64,000 nt of DNA, from assembly GCF_019195435.1 (NCBI RefSeq), contig NZ_CP078069.1, positions 806,001-870,000 on the forward strand. Reading direction: 5' to 3'. Position numbers and translations under genes: made by a program. Below are positions 14,447 through 22,517 of the stretch, one piece after another. The DNA is from Comamonas sp. NLF-1-9. GTDB taxonomy: Bacteria > Pseudomonadota > Gammaproteobacteria > Burkholderiales > Burkholderiaceae_C. The stretch's first letter is position 1. Each line of letters begins with the position of its first letter. Under the pieces are notes generated by a model, which saw nothing but the letters and a program-made list of their open reading frames with translations, made no database searches and was not told the origin of the DNA.

Positions 14447-14649
14447 ATCGTGCTCCGGTTGCTCGGGCGGAATTGCCCGGAACCATGGCCAGCGCAGCGC
14501 AAATAATCAAAGATCGAAGACGGCCGCCAGCCGCAAGCGCGCCTGCACGCGCAGCCATTGACTGCGAGAACGCCGTGATACGGTGAAGGTGACAGCAAGA
14601 CCACCCACACCCCACCCGTTGCATGCACTCGGTATTTGGTGTCGCAGTA

Positions 14650-14800
14650 AGCGCAGCGCGCAGGCCCGGATCAACGAACCGGGCCTGAGGCGTCAGCCGA
14701 GTGAAGCGAGGCAACGATGAAAGCCCGACAAGGGCGAGACGCCGCAAGCGGCTCGATGTGCGCAAGCGCGACGATGGCGGGACGCCCAGGTTCGGGCGGG
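14650..14800 (-). ncRNA. Candidate radC-motif leader RNA, copy C (upstream of radC remnant)
   Basis: Third copy of the core. The GGCCCGGnnCCGGGCC-type stem, GGGCTTTCATCG, GTCTCGCCC and CACATCGAGCC are readable on the minus strand. The block 14565-14600 (AACGCCGTGATACGGTGAAG) and the GGGCGGAATTGCCC hairpin (14464-14477) match copy B. As it precedes radC itself, this copy is the strongest argument for the radC motif assignment. The gene below is now broken, so this copy may be free of selection. Confidence 0.62.
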
Positions 14801-14870
14801 AAACAGTGTGAACCGGGGGATTGTCGTAACGGTGATACGAGAATCGTCGGGCGTTTCCCTGCCTCGGCCT

Positions 14871-15191
14871 TCAGGCCGCATGCACGGACGGCGACGAGGT
14901 CAACGGCTGCACCGCTAGGCGCAGGCCCATCGCCTTGAGGATGGCGGTCAGGCTGTTCAGGGCCGGATTGCCCTTCGGCGACAGCGTGCGGTAAAGCTGT
15001 GTCGGATTCAGGTGCGCCTGTTCCGCCACCACCTGCACGCCACCGACCGCCTGCGCGAGCTGGCGCAGCACGATCATCAACTCGGCCTGGTCGCCATCGG
15101 CCAGGATGCCGTTGATGACTTCGAGCGCCAGCGCCGGATCGCTGCGGTACAGCTCAGCCATCGCCTCGTCATGGGGTCTGCTTCTCATCAT
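14871..15191 (-). CDS. Antitoxin of a toxin-first type II module (HI1420-like)
   Basis: A 106-residue protein with a C-terminal HTH: VVAEQAHLNPTQLYRTLSPKGNPALNSLTAILKAMGLRLAV, the pattern of the probable addiction-module antidote family. The N-terminal half would wrap the toxin. It overlaps the toxin gene by 20 bases in the toxin-then-antitoxin order typical of this group. Likely stabilises the island; the HTH suggests it also represses the operon. Confidence 0.85.
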   Translation of the reverse strand: MMRSRPHDEAMAELYRSDPALALEVINGILADGDQAELMIVLRQLAQAVGGVQVVAEQAHLNPTQLYRTLSPKGNPALNSLTAILKAMGLRLAVQPLTSSPSVHAA

Positions 15192-15519
15192 CCAATCTCC
15201 GTTGCCAGTCCTGCCAATAGCCTACCGCCCGGTCGATGTCTGCATCCTGTGTGCGCTTGTCGCCGCCGCACAACAGCAACACCAGCCGCTGGCCCGCCAG
15301 CCCGTAATACACCCGGTAGCCCGGCCCCAAGTCGATGCGCAACTCCCACACGCCATCACGACAGAACTTGTGATCGCCGAAGTTGCCTTGCTCGACGCGG
15401 GCCACGCGCCGGATGACCGCCACCTTGGCCTGCATATCGCGCAAGCGGCGCAACCAGTCGGTGTAGAGATCCTTCTGCCCGTCCGCCGTCAGGTAATGCT
15501 CGATTCGGTACATGATCAT
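15169..15519 (-). CDS. RelE/HigB-like toxin (HI1419 type)
   Basis: A 116-residue basic protein with the family blocks LYTDWLRRLRDMQAKVAVIRRVAR, GVWELRIDLGPGYRVYYGL and LVLLLCGGDKRTQDADI. These are the phage-derived Gp49-like/RelE-fold toxins, usually ribosome-dependent mRNA nucleases. ATG at 15519 or the second ATG at 15513 (MYRIEH) are both possible starts. A related but distinct pair is present at 41166-41764. Confidence 0.87.
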   Translation of the reverse strand: MIMYRIEHYLTADGQKDLYTDWLRRLRDMQAKVAVIRRVARVEQGNFGDHKFCRDGVWELRIDLGPGYRVYYGLAGQRLVLLLCGGDKRTQDADIDRAVGYWQDWQRRLDDEKQTP

Positions 15520-15617
15520 TTTCGTTTATAGACGAATACGGGTCAAGAGGTGTGAAAACGTCGGGATGGGATGCCCGGCCCGGCTTGGCAGCGTTATGAC
15601 AGGCCGGGCACCGCCGT

Positions 15618-17015
15618 TCAAGCGGTAGGCGCCGGCGTGTCAGCCCGCTTCGTGCCAGGAGGTACGGCGCGCGTCGGAGCCTTGCGATGGCGATAGGGAC
15701 GGTAGTTGCCCTGGCTGGTACGAGTCTTCTCGCCGACTACGATGGCGGAGGTCGGGGTCGCGGCTGCTTGCACAGGCGTTGGCGCCGGCACCGGAGCGGG
15801 AGCCGCGTCCGTCGGCACAGGAGTCGGCGTAGCCGGCGCCTGGCCGCCAATGGCACCCCTGCGCAAGGTTGCCACTTTCTCGGCTGCGGCACGCAACGGA
15901 TCATCCTCCGTATGTACATATGTCATGAACTGCGTGACTGTCTTGTGCGCGGTCAGCGCCATGCCAACCTTGATGGGGATACCGGAGTTGGCAATGTCGG
16001 TAGCCGCGCGATGGCGAATGCCGTGCGTTCCGACGTGCGGCACTTCCGCACGGCCCAAGATCCGCTTCCACCCGTTGTAGTACGTGCTGTCGGGCAAAGG
16101 CTGCTTGGCATCGAAGATTGCCGGGCACACATAGGGCGAGTCGTCGATGCGGGGCGCATTGGACAGCAGTTGATAGGCCGCTTCGCTCATCGGCTTGGAC
16201 ATATCGCCGGTCTTGCTGTCGGGCCACGCGACGCGGCGATTCTCGAAATCGACCCAGGCCCATTCCAGCGTGCGGATTTCCGTCATGCGTGCAGAAAATT
16301 CGAATTGCAGACGAACCGCCAACGTCACGGTTGGATGTTCAAGCCCCTCGGCATCTGCGCGGTCGAGATAGGCATAGAGACGCGCCAACTCATCATTGTT
16401 GATATACCGCGTCTCGCCGTCTTCCCGGTACTTGGGGACATGGCGGCACGGATTGGAGCCGTCGGGCCGGTAGCCCCACACCTCGGCCATGTTGAACATT
16501 TTGCGCAGACAGGCCAGAACCCGATTGGCCGTGACGCCGATCTTCGCCTTGTCCTTCATCAGTGCCGTGATGTGCACCCTCGTTACGTCGGGCACCTTGA
16601 GCTTGCCCAGCGCAGGCAGGATGTGACGGTCGATGTAGCCTTGGTACGAGTCCACCGTCCGGGGCTTGTTGCGCGGCTTGGAGTATTCCTCGATGAACTG
16701 TCCACACAGTTCCTTGACCGTGGGAGCCATGCGCGCGGCCAGCTTGGCAGCGCTTGGGTCGTCGCCCTTGCGCACATCGGCCAGCCAGTCCTGGGCAATC
16801 GACCGGGCCTGCTCGACAGTCAGTTCGCCAAATTGGCCGATCTTCGGCTTGCGGCGCTCGCCCCAGTTCGTGCGGTACTGGAGCATGAAGACCTTGCGGC
16901 CGTGAGCGGTGACCTTGCAGAGGAAGCCGGGGACAATGGTGTCCCGCAGTTCGTAGTCCTTGCCGGTGACTCCAGCCGCATCAACGGCGGATTTGGTGAG
17001 CTTGATCTTAGCCAT
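15618..17015 (-). CDS. int: Tyrosine integrase of the island (DUF4102 arm-binding type)
   Basis: A 465-residue site-specific recombinase. Residues 1-90 are the arm-binding DUF4102 domain (KLTKSAVDAAGVTGKDYELRDT, then a GRKVFMLQYRT block), followed by a SAM-like core-binding domain and the catalytic domain with ARMTEIRTLEW (first Arg), HGIRHRAATDIA (His-x-x-Arg) and a final THKTV-like stretch ending in the nucleophile of MTYVH. The last 75 residues are a Pro/Ala-rich and then basic tail, longer than usual. ATG at 17015 has an AGGAGG site. It lies 177 bp from the tRNA-Leu scar, its expected target. Confidence 0.93.
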   Translation of the reverse strand: MAKIKLTKSAVDAAGVTGKDYELRDTIVPGFLCKVTAHGRKVFMLQYRTNWGERRKPKIGQFGELTVEQARSIAQDWLADVRKGDDPSAAKLAARMAPTVKELCGQFIEEYSKPRNKPRTVDSYQGYIDRHILPALGKLKVPDVTRVHITALMKDKAKIGVTANRVLACLRKMFNMAEVWGYRPDGSNPCRHVPKYREDGETRYINNDELARLYAYLDRADAEGLEHPTVTLAVRLQFEFSARMTEIRTLEWAWVDFENRRVAWPDSKTGDMSKPMSEAAYQLLSNAPRIDDSPYVCPAIFDAKQPLPDSTYYNGWKRILGRAEVPHVGTHGIRHRAATDIANSGIPIKVGMALTAHKTVTQFMTYVHTEDDPLRAAAEKVATLRRGAIGGQAPATPTPVPTDAAPAPVPAPTPVQAAATPTSAIVVGEKTRTSQGNYRPYRHRKAPTRAVPPGTKRADTPAPTA

Positions 17016-17192
17016 GACGCCTCCTAGTTCGAGATCGAACGCAGGAACCAGCCAAGAGCCACGGCATCGGAAGGTGTGCCGCAATCGGTCTGGTCTAGGC
17101 GTAAGGTTAAACGGGACTAACTCCCCGGAAAACCAAGCGCAGCAAGGCTATGCAGGTTCCAGCGTAGTCTTATGCTAGTCTCGGGAGTCAAT

Positions 17193-17245
17193 CTCAAAAT
17201 CCCCCGCCGCGAGGCGTGCCGGTTCGAGTCCGGCCCCGGGCACCA
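17193..17245 (+). other. attR: 3' half of tRNA-Leu(CAA)
   Basis: From CTCAAAATCCCC (17193) to the CACCA end (17245) the sequence is the 3' half of a tRNA-Leu: anticodon CAA with loop, variable arm, T arm GCCGG-TTCGAGT-CCGGC, and acceptor strand CCCGGGC plus ACCA. No D arm, no 5' acceptor GCCCGGG and no matching 5' anticodon stem precede it. This is the classic scar of integration into a tRNA 3' end. It marks the island-chromosome boundary; the intact tRNA must lie left of the window. Confidence 0.85.
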
Positions 17246-17375
17246 CAAAGCTGCAAGACTGCACCTGCGCGCGCACGTGCAGTTTTTTTGTGCCCGTTTC
17301 GTGCCCGTCGCATGCCCTTGTCCACGCGGGCGTTTGCTGCGTAAGATGTAGCTGTCTACGCAAGCTGGATCAACG

Positions 17376-18635
17376 ATGGAGCCCGATTTGTCTCAAAACT
17401 CCGCGCCGGGTGCCCTGGCAGGCATCAAGGTGCTGGATTTGTCGCGCGTGCTGGCCGGCCCCTGGTGCACCCAGATTCTTGCCGACCTCGGGGCGGACGT
17501 GGTCAAGATCGAGCGCCCCGGCGTGGGCGACGACACGCGCCACTGGGGTCCGCCCTTCCTGCGCGACGCAGACGGCCAGCCGACCGGGCAGGCAAGCTAC
17601 TACAGCGCCTGCAACCGCAACAAGCGCTCGGTCACGCTCGACATCGCCCAGCCGCGGGCGCAGCAACTGCTGCGCGACTTTGCGGCCCGGGCCGACGTGC
17701 TGGTGGAAAACTTCAAGGTCGGCGGGCTGGCGCGCTACGGGCTCGATTACGACAGCCTCAAGGCGCTCAATCCGCGGCTGATCTACTGCTCGATCACCGG
17801 CTTCGGTCAGGACGGGCCTTACGCCCGCCGCGCCGGCTACGACCTGATGGTGCAGGCCGCCTGCGGCCTGATGGACATCACCGGCCAGCCCGACGGCGCG
17901 CCGGGCGGCGGGCCGCTGAAGACGGGTGTGGCGGTGGTCGACTTGTTCACCGGGCTGTATGCAAGCAACGCCATCCTGGCCGCACTGCATGCACGCGCGC
18001 GCACGGGCCTGGGCCAGTACATCGACACCGCCTTGCTGGACGTGGGCGTGGCCATGCTTGCCAATCAGGCGGCGGGTTTTCTGGCCACGGGCGAGACGCC
18101 GCTGCGCGCGGGCAACGTGCACCCGAGTCTTGCGCCCTACCAGGACTTTGCGACGCGCGACGGGCGCGTGCTGCTGGCCATAGGCAACGACGGGCAGTTT
18201 GCGCGCTTTTGCCAGGCTGCGGGGCAGCCCGCCTGGGCGCGCGACGCGCGCTTTGCCACCAATACCGCGCGGGTGCACCACCGCGCCGAGCTGCTGGCGC
18301 TGCTGCAACCTTTGCTGCGCACCCGTGGCACCGACGAATGGATTGCGCTGCTGCAGGACCAGGCCGTGCCCTGTGGGCCGATCAATTCCGTCGCCCAGGC
18401 CTTTGCCGACCCGCAGGTGCGCCACCGCGGCTTGCGCGTGGATCTGCCGCGCCAGGCGCCGGGCGACGCCGTGTCCGTGGTTTCGACCGTCGCCAGCCCC
18501 ATGCGCCTGTCGCACACGCCGGTGCGCTACCACCGCGCGCCGCCGGTGCTCGGCGAGCACACTGAAGAAGTGCTGGCCGAATGGGGTCTGGACGCGGCCG
18601 AGATTGCCCGGTTGCGCGCACAAGGTGTGCTCTGA
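17376..18635 (+). CDS. CaiB/BaiF-family CoA-transferase
   Basis: A 419-residue class III CoA-transferase. Diagnostic blocks are GIKVLDLSRVLAGPWCTQILADLGADVVKIERPG at the N-terminus, DVLVENFKVGGLARYGLDY, YCSITGFGQDGPYARRAGYDLMVQA and KTGVAVVDLFTGLYA, the last holding the catalytic Asp that forms the acyl-CoA anhydride. The C-terminal part has PVRYHRAPPVLGEHTEEVL. It moves CoA between carboxylic acids; the substrate cannot be told. First chromosomal gene right of the integration site. Confidence 0.92.
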   Translation: MEPDLSQNSAPGALAGIKVLDLSRVLAGPWCTQILADLGADVVKIERPGVGDDTRHWGPPFLRDADGQPTGQASYYSACNRNKRSVTLDIAQPRAQQLLRDFAARADVLVENFKVGGLARYGLDYDSLKALNPRLIYCSITGFGQDGPYARRAGYDLMVQAACGLMDITGQPDGAPGGGPLKTGVAVVDLFTGLYASNAILAALHARARTGLGQYIDTALLDVGVAMLANQAAGFLATGETPLRAGNVHPSLAPYQDFATRDGRVLLAIGNDGQFARFCQAAGQPAWARDARFATNTARVHHRAELLALLQPLLRTRGTDEWIALLQDQAVPCGPINSVAQAFADPQVRHRGLRVDLPRQAPGDAVSVVSTVASPMRLSHTPVRYHRAPPVLGEHTEEVLAEWGLDAAEIARLRAQGVL

Positions 18636-18712
18636 TGCGCCGCTTCAGGTAAAGAACTGGTAAAACCTGGCTCGGCGCGTCAACTTTTGGCGCGCCCGCA
18701 CGTCAGACACCC

Positions 18713-19243
18713 ATGCCCTACCCTGTCTTCACCCGCTTTGCCCGTCCGCTGTCCGCGATCACGGCGGTGCTGTTTGCACTGCTGGCGAGCGCTTGCGCGG
18801 TTCCCGTCAACGACGGCTACGCTTACGGCTACGGCTATGACCCCTACGGCGGCTATGCAACCACCTACCCGTCCACCGTGTACGACCCCGGTCCGGCCGT
18901 GGTCTACGGCGCGCCGCCCGTGGTATTTGGCAGCCAGATCTGGCTGAGTTCGAGCGAACGCCAGGGCCGGCGCTGGCAGCGAGACGGCTGGAGGGATCGC
19001 GACGGCCAAGGCGGCAGATGGCAGGGCCACGGGCGTGAGCACGACCGCGGCCAGGACCGCGGGCCAGGCCGCGGGCAGTGGAACCACGACGCCGGCCGCG
19101 GGGATCGCGGCCATGCGCGCCCCGCGCCGCCAGCGCTGCAGCGCCAGCCTTCCTGGAGGCCAGAGGGCCGCCAGGACTGGCAGAACGGCCACCGGGGCGA
19201 CGGCCCGCGCGCTCCCGGCAGCATCATGCGCGAGATGCCCTGA
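18713..19243 (+). CDS. Small lipoprotein with Gly/Arg-rich tail
   Basis: A 176-residue protein with a signal peptide ending in the lipobox LASAC (Cys28), so probably a lipoprotein. The mature part begins with a Tyr/Gly-rich stretch (GYAYGYGYDPYGGYATTY), then a short conserved-looking VVYGAPPVVFGSQIW block, and ends in a basic Arg/Gly/Asp/His-rich tail. I recognise no catalytic domain. It is followed after 12 bp by another exported protein, so the two may be co-expressed. Confidence 0.7.
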   Translation: MPYPVFTRFARPLSAITAVLFALLASACAVPVNDGYAYGYGYDPYGGYATTYPSTVYDPGPAVVYGAPPVVFGSQIWLSSSERQGRRWQRDGWRDRDGQGGRWQGHGREHDRGQDRGPGRGQWNHDAGRGDRGHARPAPPALQRQPSWRPEGRQDWQNGHRGDGPRAPGSIMREMP

Positions 19244-19255
19244 GAGGTCTGAACC

Positions 19256-19894
19256 ATGCGCCGGCCTGGCTGCTGGAGCTCTCGCGCCCTGCTGTGCGGG
19301 GCCGTGCTGGCATTGTGGTCACCGCTTGCTTCATCACAAGTGCTGCGCTGCACCGACCCGGTGAGCGGCAAGATCAGTTACACCGACGGCAGTTGCGACC
19401 CCGGCCAGGCGCGCAAGGAAGTCGCGCCCAAGCCCAGCGACGAAGAGCTTGCGCGCCAGAACGCCCAGGCCGAAGAGGCCTTGCGTCTGCGCCGTGCCCG
19501 GCAAGAGAGCGACGACGCTGCCGCGCCCGCCCGCAGCCTGCAAGCCCCCGCGGCCACGGCGCCGGACCCGGCGCAGTCACCGCAATGCGCGCAGGCCAAG
19601 GCCGAACTGCAGGCGGCGCTGGCGCGCGACATCACGCTCTACGACACCAACACCCGCATCGCCCAGGCGCGCCAGGCGATGGAGCTCGCCTGCCTCACAC
19701 CCGATGAATACGCCCGCGCCCAGGCGCGCCACGGCAACCGCGCGGTGTATGAAGTGCCCGCTTATGCGCCGCCGGTGATCGTCGTGCCGCCGGCGCGCCC
19801 GCACCGCCCGCACCAGGAGCCGCCGCGCCCCAAGATGCTGCGCTGCGACGTGTTTCGTTGCTACGACCAGCAGGGCAAGACCTACCCGCGCTGA
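19256..19894 (+). CDS. DUF4124-domain exported protein
   Basis: A 212-residue protein with an N-terminal signal sequence (ALLCGAVLALWSPLASSQ) and then VLRCTDPVSGKISYTDGSCD, the DUF4124 pattern of a short Cys-containing beta module. A helical middle rich in Ala, Gln and Glu follows, then a Pro-rich segment and a final MLRCDVFRCYDQQGKTYPR, which looks like a second Cys pair. Probably periplasmic; function unknown. Its last 13 bases overlap the convergent gene on the minus strand. Confidence 0.75.
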   Translation: MRRPGCWSSRALLCGAVLALWSPLASSQVLRCTDPVSGKISYTDGSCDPGQARKEVAPKPSDEELARQNAQAEEALRLRRARQESDDAAAPARSLQAPAATAPDPAQSPQCAQAKAELQAALARDITLYDTNTRIAQARQAMELACLTPDEYARAQARHGNRAVYEVPAYAPPVIVVPPARPHRPHQEPPRPKMLRCDVFRCYDQQGKTYPR

Positions 19895-20814
19895 GCGGCG
19901 GCGTCGGCCTGCAGGCCGTCGCGCACCGTCGGGTAGCGCAGCAACAGGCCCAGCTCGCCGCGCATGCGCCGGGTGTCGAGGCGGCGCGACTGCGACAGAA
20001 AATCCAGCAGTGACGCCGGCAGTTGCCGCGCCGCCTGCGCCCGCTCGACGCGCGGCACACGCGCCAGGCCGTAGAGCTCGGCGACGAGGTCCAGGTATTC
20101 GCCCATGCGCAGGCCGCTGTCGTCGGCGACGTGGTAGATGCGCTGCGCCCCGCCCTGCCACAGCGCGCGTACGCAGGCACGCGCCAGGTCGTCGGCGTGG
20201 ATGTGGTTGATGAAAACGTCGTCTTCAGGGCGCAGCGTCGGGCTGGCCTGGGCGACGCGCTCGCGCGGGGTGACGCCGCGCCGGTCTGGCGCATAGATGC
20301 CGGGCACGCGCAGCAGGCTCACACGGCCGGTCTGGCGGCCCCAGGCGCGCAGCGTGGTTTCGGCGTCCAGGCGGCGCCAGGCGCGGTCGCTGGCCGGCGC
20401 GGGGGTCCGCACCTCGGTGACCACGGCGCCGGCGCAGTCGCCATACACCCCGGTAGTCGAGATGTAGACCAGCGCCTGCAGCGCGCCGCGCCGGCGCAGC
20501 GCCTGCACCAGCGCCCGGGTGCGCGCGTCCCGCCTGCCGCGCGGCGCGGGCGGCGCCAGGTGCAGCACGCGCGTGGCCAAGCCGGCCAGGCGCGCCAGGC
20601 TGGCCGCGTCGTCCAGATTGCCCGCAAGCGGCACCACCCCTGCGGCGCGCAGCGCCTGCCGGCGCTCGGGCGATGCGCTGAGCGCCAGCACCCTTGAGCC
20701 GCGAGCGAGCAAGCGCGCGGCGCGCAGCCCGATGTCGCCGCAGCCGACGATGAGCACGCGGCTGCGCCGAAAGCGCGAGGGCAGGCAACCCAGAGGGTAT
20801 TGACGCACAGGCAA
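19882..20814 (-). CDS. NAD-dependent epimerase/dehydratase family protein (YeeZ-like)
   Basis: A 310-residue short-chain dehydrogenase of the extended type. The Rossmann motif is VLIVGCGDIGLRAARLL (residues 20-36), followed by VYISTTGVYGDCAG, which holds the Tyr/Ser region, and NHIHADDLARACV further on. The first 17 residues may not be translated; an in-frame downstream start is possible. Substrate unknown, as in other YeeZ relatives. Confidence 0.82.
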   Translation of the reverse strand: MPVRQYPLGCLPSRFRRSRVLIVGCGDIGLRAARLLARGSRVLALSASPERRQALRAAGVVPLAGNLDDAASLARLAGLATRVLHLAPPAPRGRRDARTRALVQALRRRGALQALVYISTTGVYGDCAGAVVTEVRTPAPASDRAWRRLDAETTLRAWGRQTGRVSLLRVPGIYAPDRRGVTPRERVAQASPTLRPEDDVFINHIHADDLARACVRALWQGGAQRIYHVADDSGLRMGEYLDLVAELYGLARVPRVERAQAARQLPASLLDFLSQSRRLDTRRMRGELGLLLRYPTVRDGLQADAAAQRG

Positions 20815-20861
20815 AATCGATCATCCCGCAGTCAGACAACTGTCCCACAGCATAGCCGCCC

Positions 20862-21914
20862 ATGTCCGCATCCGATTCCGTCTTTCAGGTCCACGTCCAG
20901 CCCAGCGGGCGCAGTTTTGCGGTCCAGGCCGATGAAACCGTGCTGGCCGCCGCCATCCGCCAGAACATTCCCATGCCCTACGGCTGCAAGGATGGCGCCT
21001 GCGGTTCGTGCAAATGCCGCCTGGTCAGCGGCCAGACGCAGATGCGCGAGCATTCCAGCCACGCCCTCGGCGCCGACGAGGCCGCGCGCGGCCTGGTGCT
21101 GGCCTGCAGCACCTTTGCCCAATCGGACCTGGTGATCTACAGCGAGCAGGTGACGGACGCCAACAGTTTCCCGGTGCGCAAGTTCCCGGTGCGGGTAAAT
21201 GCGCTGCAGCGCGTGACGGATGACGTGATCATCGCCCGCATGGGTCTGCCCAATGGCGCCAACTTTGGCTACTTTGCCGGGCAGTATGTGGAGTTCATCC
21301 TGCGCGACGGCAGCCGCCGGGCCTATTCGATTGCCAATGCGCCGCACACCCAGGAGGCCGCGCCGGGGCTGGAGCTGCACCTGCGCCACACGCCCGGCGG
21401 GCGCTTTACCGACCATGCCTTCAGCGCGATGAAGGAAAAAGACATCCTGCGCATCGAAGGGCCCTTCGGCAGCTTTCGCCTGCACGAAGACAGCGACAAA
21501 CCCATGGTGCTGCTGGCTTCGGGCACCGGCATGGCGCCGATCAAGGCCTTGATCGAGCATCTGCAGTTCAGCGAAAGCCGGCGCCCGGCCACGCTCTACT
21601 GGGGCGTGCGCCGACCGGCAGACCTGTACCTGGATGCCTGGGTGCGCGAGCGGCTGGCGCAAATGCCGCAGCTGGCCTACGTTCCCGTGGTCTCCGACGC
21701 CCTGCCCGAAGACGCCTGGAGCGGGCGCGCCGGCCTGGTGCACCAGGCGGTGCTGGACGACTTTGCCGATCTTCGCGGCCACGAGGTCTATGCCTGCGGC
21801 AGCCCGCTGATGGTGGACGCCGCGCGCGCCAGCTTTACCGCCGAGCGTGGCCTGCCCGAGGGCGCCTTCTTTGCCGACGCCTTTCTTACCGAAGCGGACA
21901 AGCAGCGCGGTTGA
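20862..21914 (+). CDS. Ferredoxin-NAD(P)H reductase, CDP-6-deoxy-glucoseen reductase-like
   Basis: A 350-residue three-domain electron carrier. Residues 1-95 are a plant-type [2Fe-2S] ferredoxin with PYGCKDGACGSCKC and a fourth Cys in VLACSTF; then an FAD domain (RAYSIANAP) and an NAD domain (LLASGTGMAPIKALIEHL, YACGSPLMVDAA). The layout matches AscD/Fre-type oxygenase reductases. In this position in Burkholderiales the protein is usually annotated as CDP-6-deoxy-delta-3,4-glucoseen reductase, though its true partner is not known. Confidence 0.9.
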   Translation: MSASDSVFQVHVQPSGRSFAVQADETVLAAAIRQNIPMPYGCKDGACGSCKCRLVSGQTQMREHSSHALGADEAARGLVLACSTFAQSDLVIYSEQVTDANSFPVRKFPVRVNALQRVTDDVIIARMGLPNGANFGYFAGQYVEFILRDGSRRAYSIANAPHTQEAAPGLELHLRHTPGGRFTDHAFSAMKEKDILRIEGPFGSFRLHEDSDKPMVLLASGTGMAPIKALIEHLQFSESRRPATLYWGVRRPADLYLDAWVRERLAQMPQLAYVPVVSDALPEDAWSGRAGLVHQAVLDDFADLRGHEVYACGSPLMVDAARASFTAERGLPEGAFFADAFLTEADKQRG

Positions 21915-21934
21915 GACGGCGGGCCTGCGCTTTC

Positions 21935-22030
21935 GTCTTCAAAACGATAGCTGGTAGCGCCTGTCAGCGAACGGTTCGAGATGCATTTATATCTGAAAAC
22001 GTTTTAGCTAGTGCGCTAGCAGCTATTTAT
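21935..22030. repeat. Dispersed agcgct/agctat repeat as inverted pair
   Basis: AAAACGATAGCTGGTAGCGC near 21940 is matched inverted by GCGCTAGCAGCTATTTATTTT ending near 22032. The pair can fold into a long imperfect hairpin between two convergent genes and could act as a bidirectional terminator. Related single copies occur elsewhere in the window. Confidence 0.6.
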
Positions 22031-22517
22031 TTTGCTGTGGCTCCTGCATCCACTCCGCGGGCGCCGCGAGCTTTTCGATGCGCTGCCCGGCCAGCTCGGC
22101 CAGGCGCGCGGCGTCGACCGCCTGCGGCGCCAGCTCGGCCAGCGGCAGCAGCACGAAGGCGCGCTCGTTCATGCGCGGGTGCGGCAGGCGCAGCTCTTCG
22201 GTATCGAGCCGCAGAGCGTCATAGAGCAGCAGATCGAGATCCAGCGTGCGTGGAGCGTTGCGGTAGGGGCGCTCACGCCCGGCGGCGTTTTCCAGCGCCT
22301 GCAGCGCGTGCAGCAGCGCCAGCGGCTGCAGGGCGGTCTCCAGCAGGACGACGGCGTTGAGGTAGTCGGGCCCGCCCGCATCCACTGGCGCGCTGCGGTA
22401 GAGCGAGGAGACGGCCAGCAGCCGCGTCTGCGCCAGCGCCGCGAGCGCCTGCACCGCGCGGCGCAGGCTGGCCCGGGCGTCGCCCAGGTTGGCGCCCAGG
22501 CCGATGCAGGCCTTCAC
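22023..22517 (-). CDS. folK: 2-amino-4-hydroxy-6-hydroxymethyldihydropteridine pyrophosphokinase
   Basis: A 164-residue enzyme that moves pyrophosphate from ATP to hydroxymethyl-dihydropterin in folate synthesis. Signatures: [21 protein letters not shown] at the start, [43 protein letters not shown] (the ATP and Mg site) and [22 protein letters not shown] chose GTG at 22517, which overlaps the pcnB stop (GTGA), as the family starts right before IGLGAN. The C-terminal few residues run into the dispersed repeat. Confidence 0.93.
   Translation of the reverse strand: MKACIGLGANLGDARASLRRAVQALAALAQTRLLAVSSLYRSAPVDAGGPDYLNAVVLLETALQPLALLHALQALENAAGRERPYRNAPRTLDLDLLLYDALRLDTEELRLPHPRMNERAFVLLPLAELAPQAVDAARLAELAGQRIEKLAAPAEWMQEPQQNK

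Noticed and set aside
17193..17245. Intact tRNA-Leu gene
   Set aside because: The 5' acceptor strand, D arm and 5' anticodon stem are missing; the upstream bases do not pair.
19256..20814. Long frames opposite the DUF4124 and epimerase genes
   Set aside because: They are Arg/Pro/Ala-rich shadow translations without motif or ribosome site.
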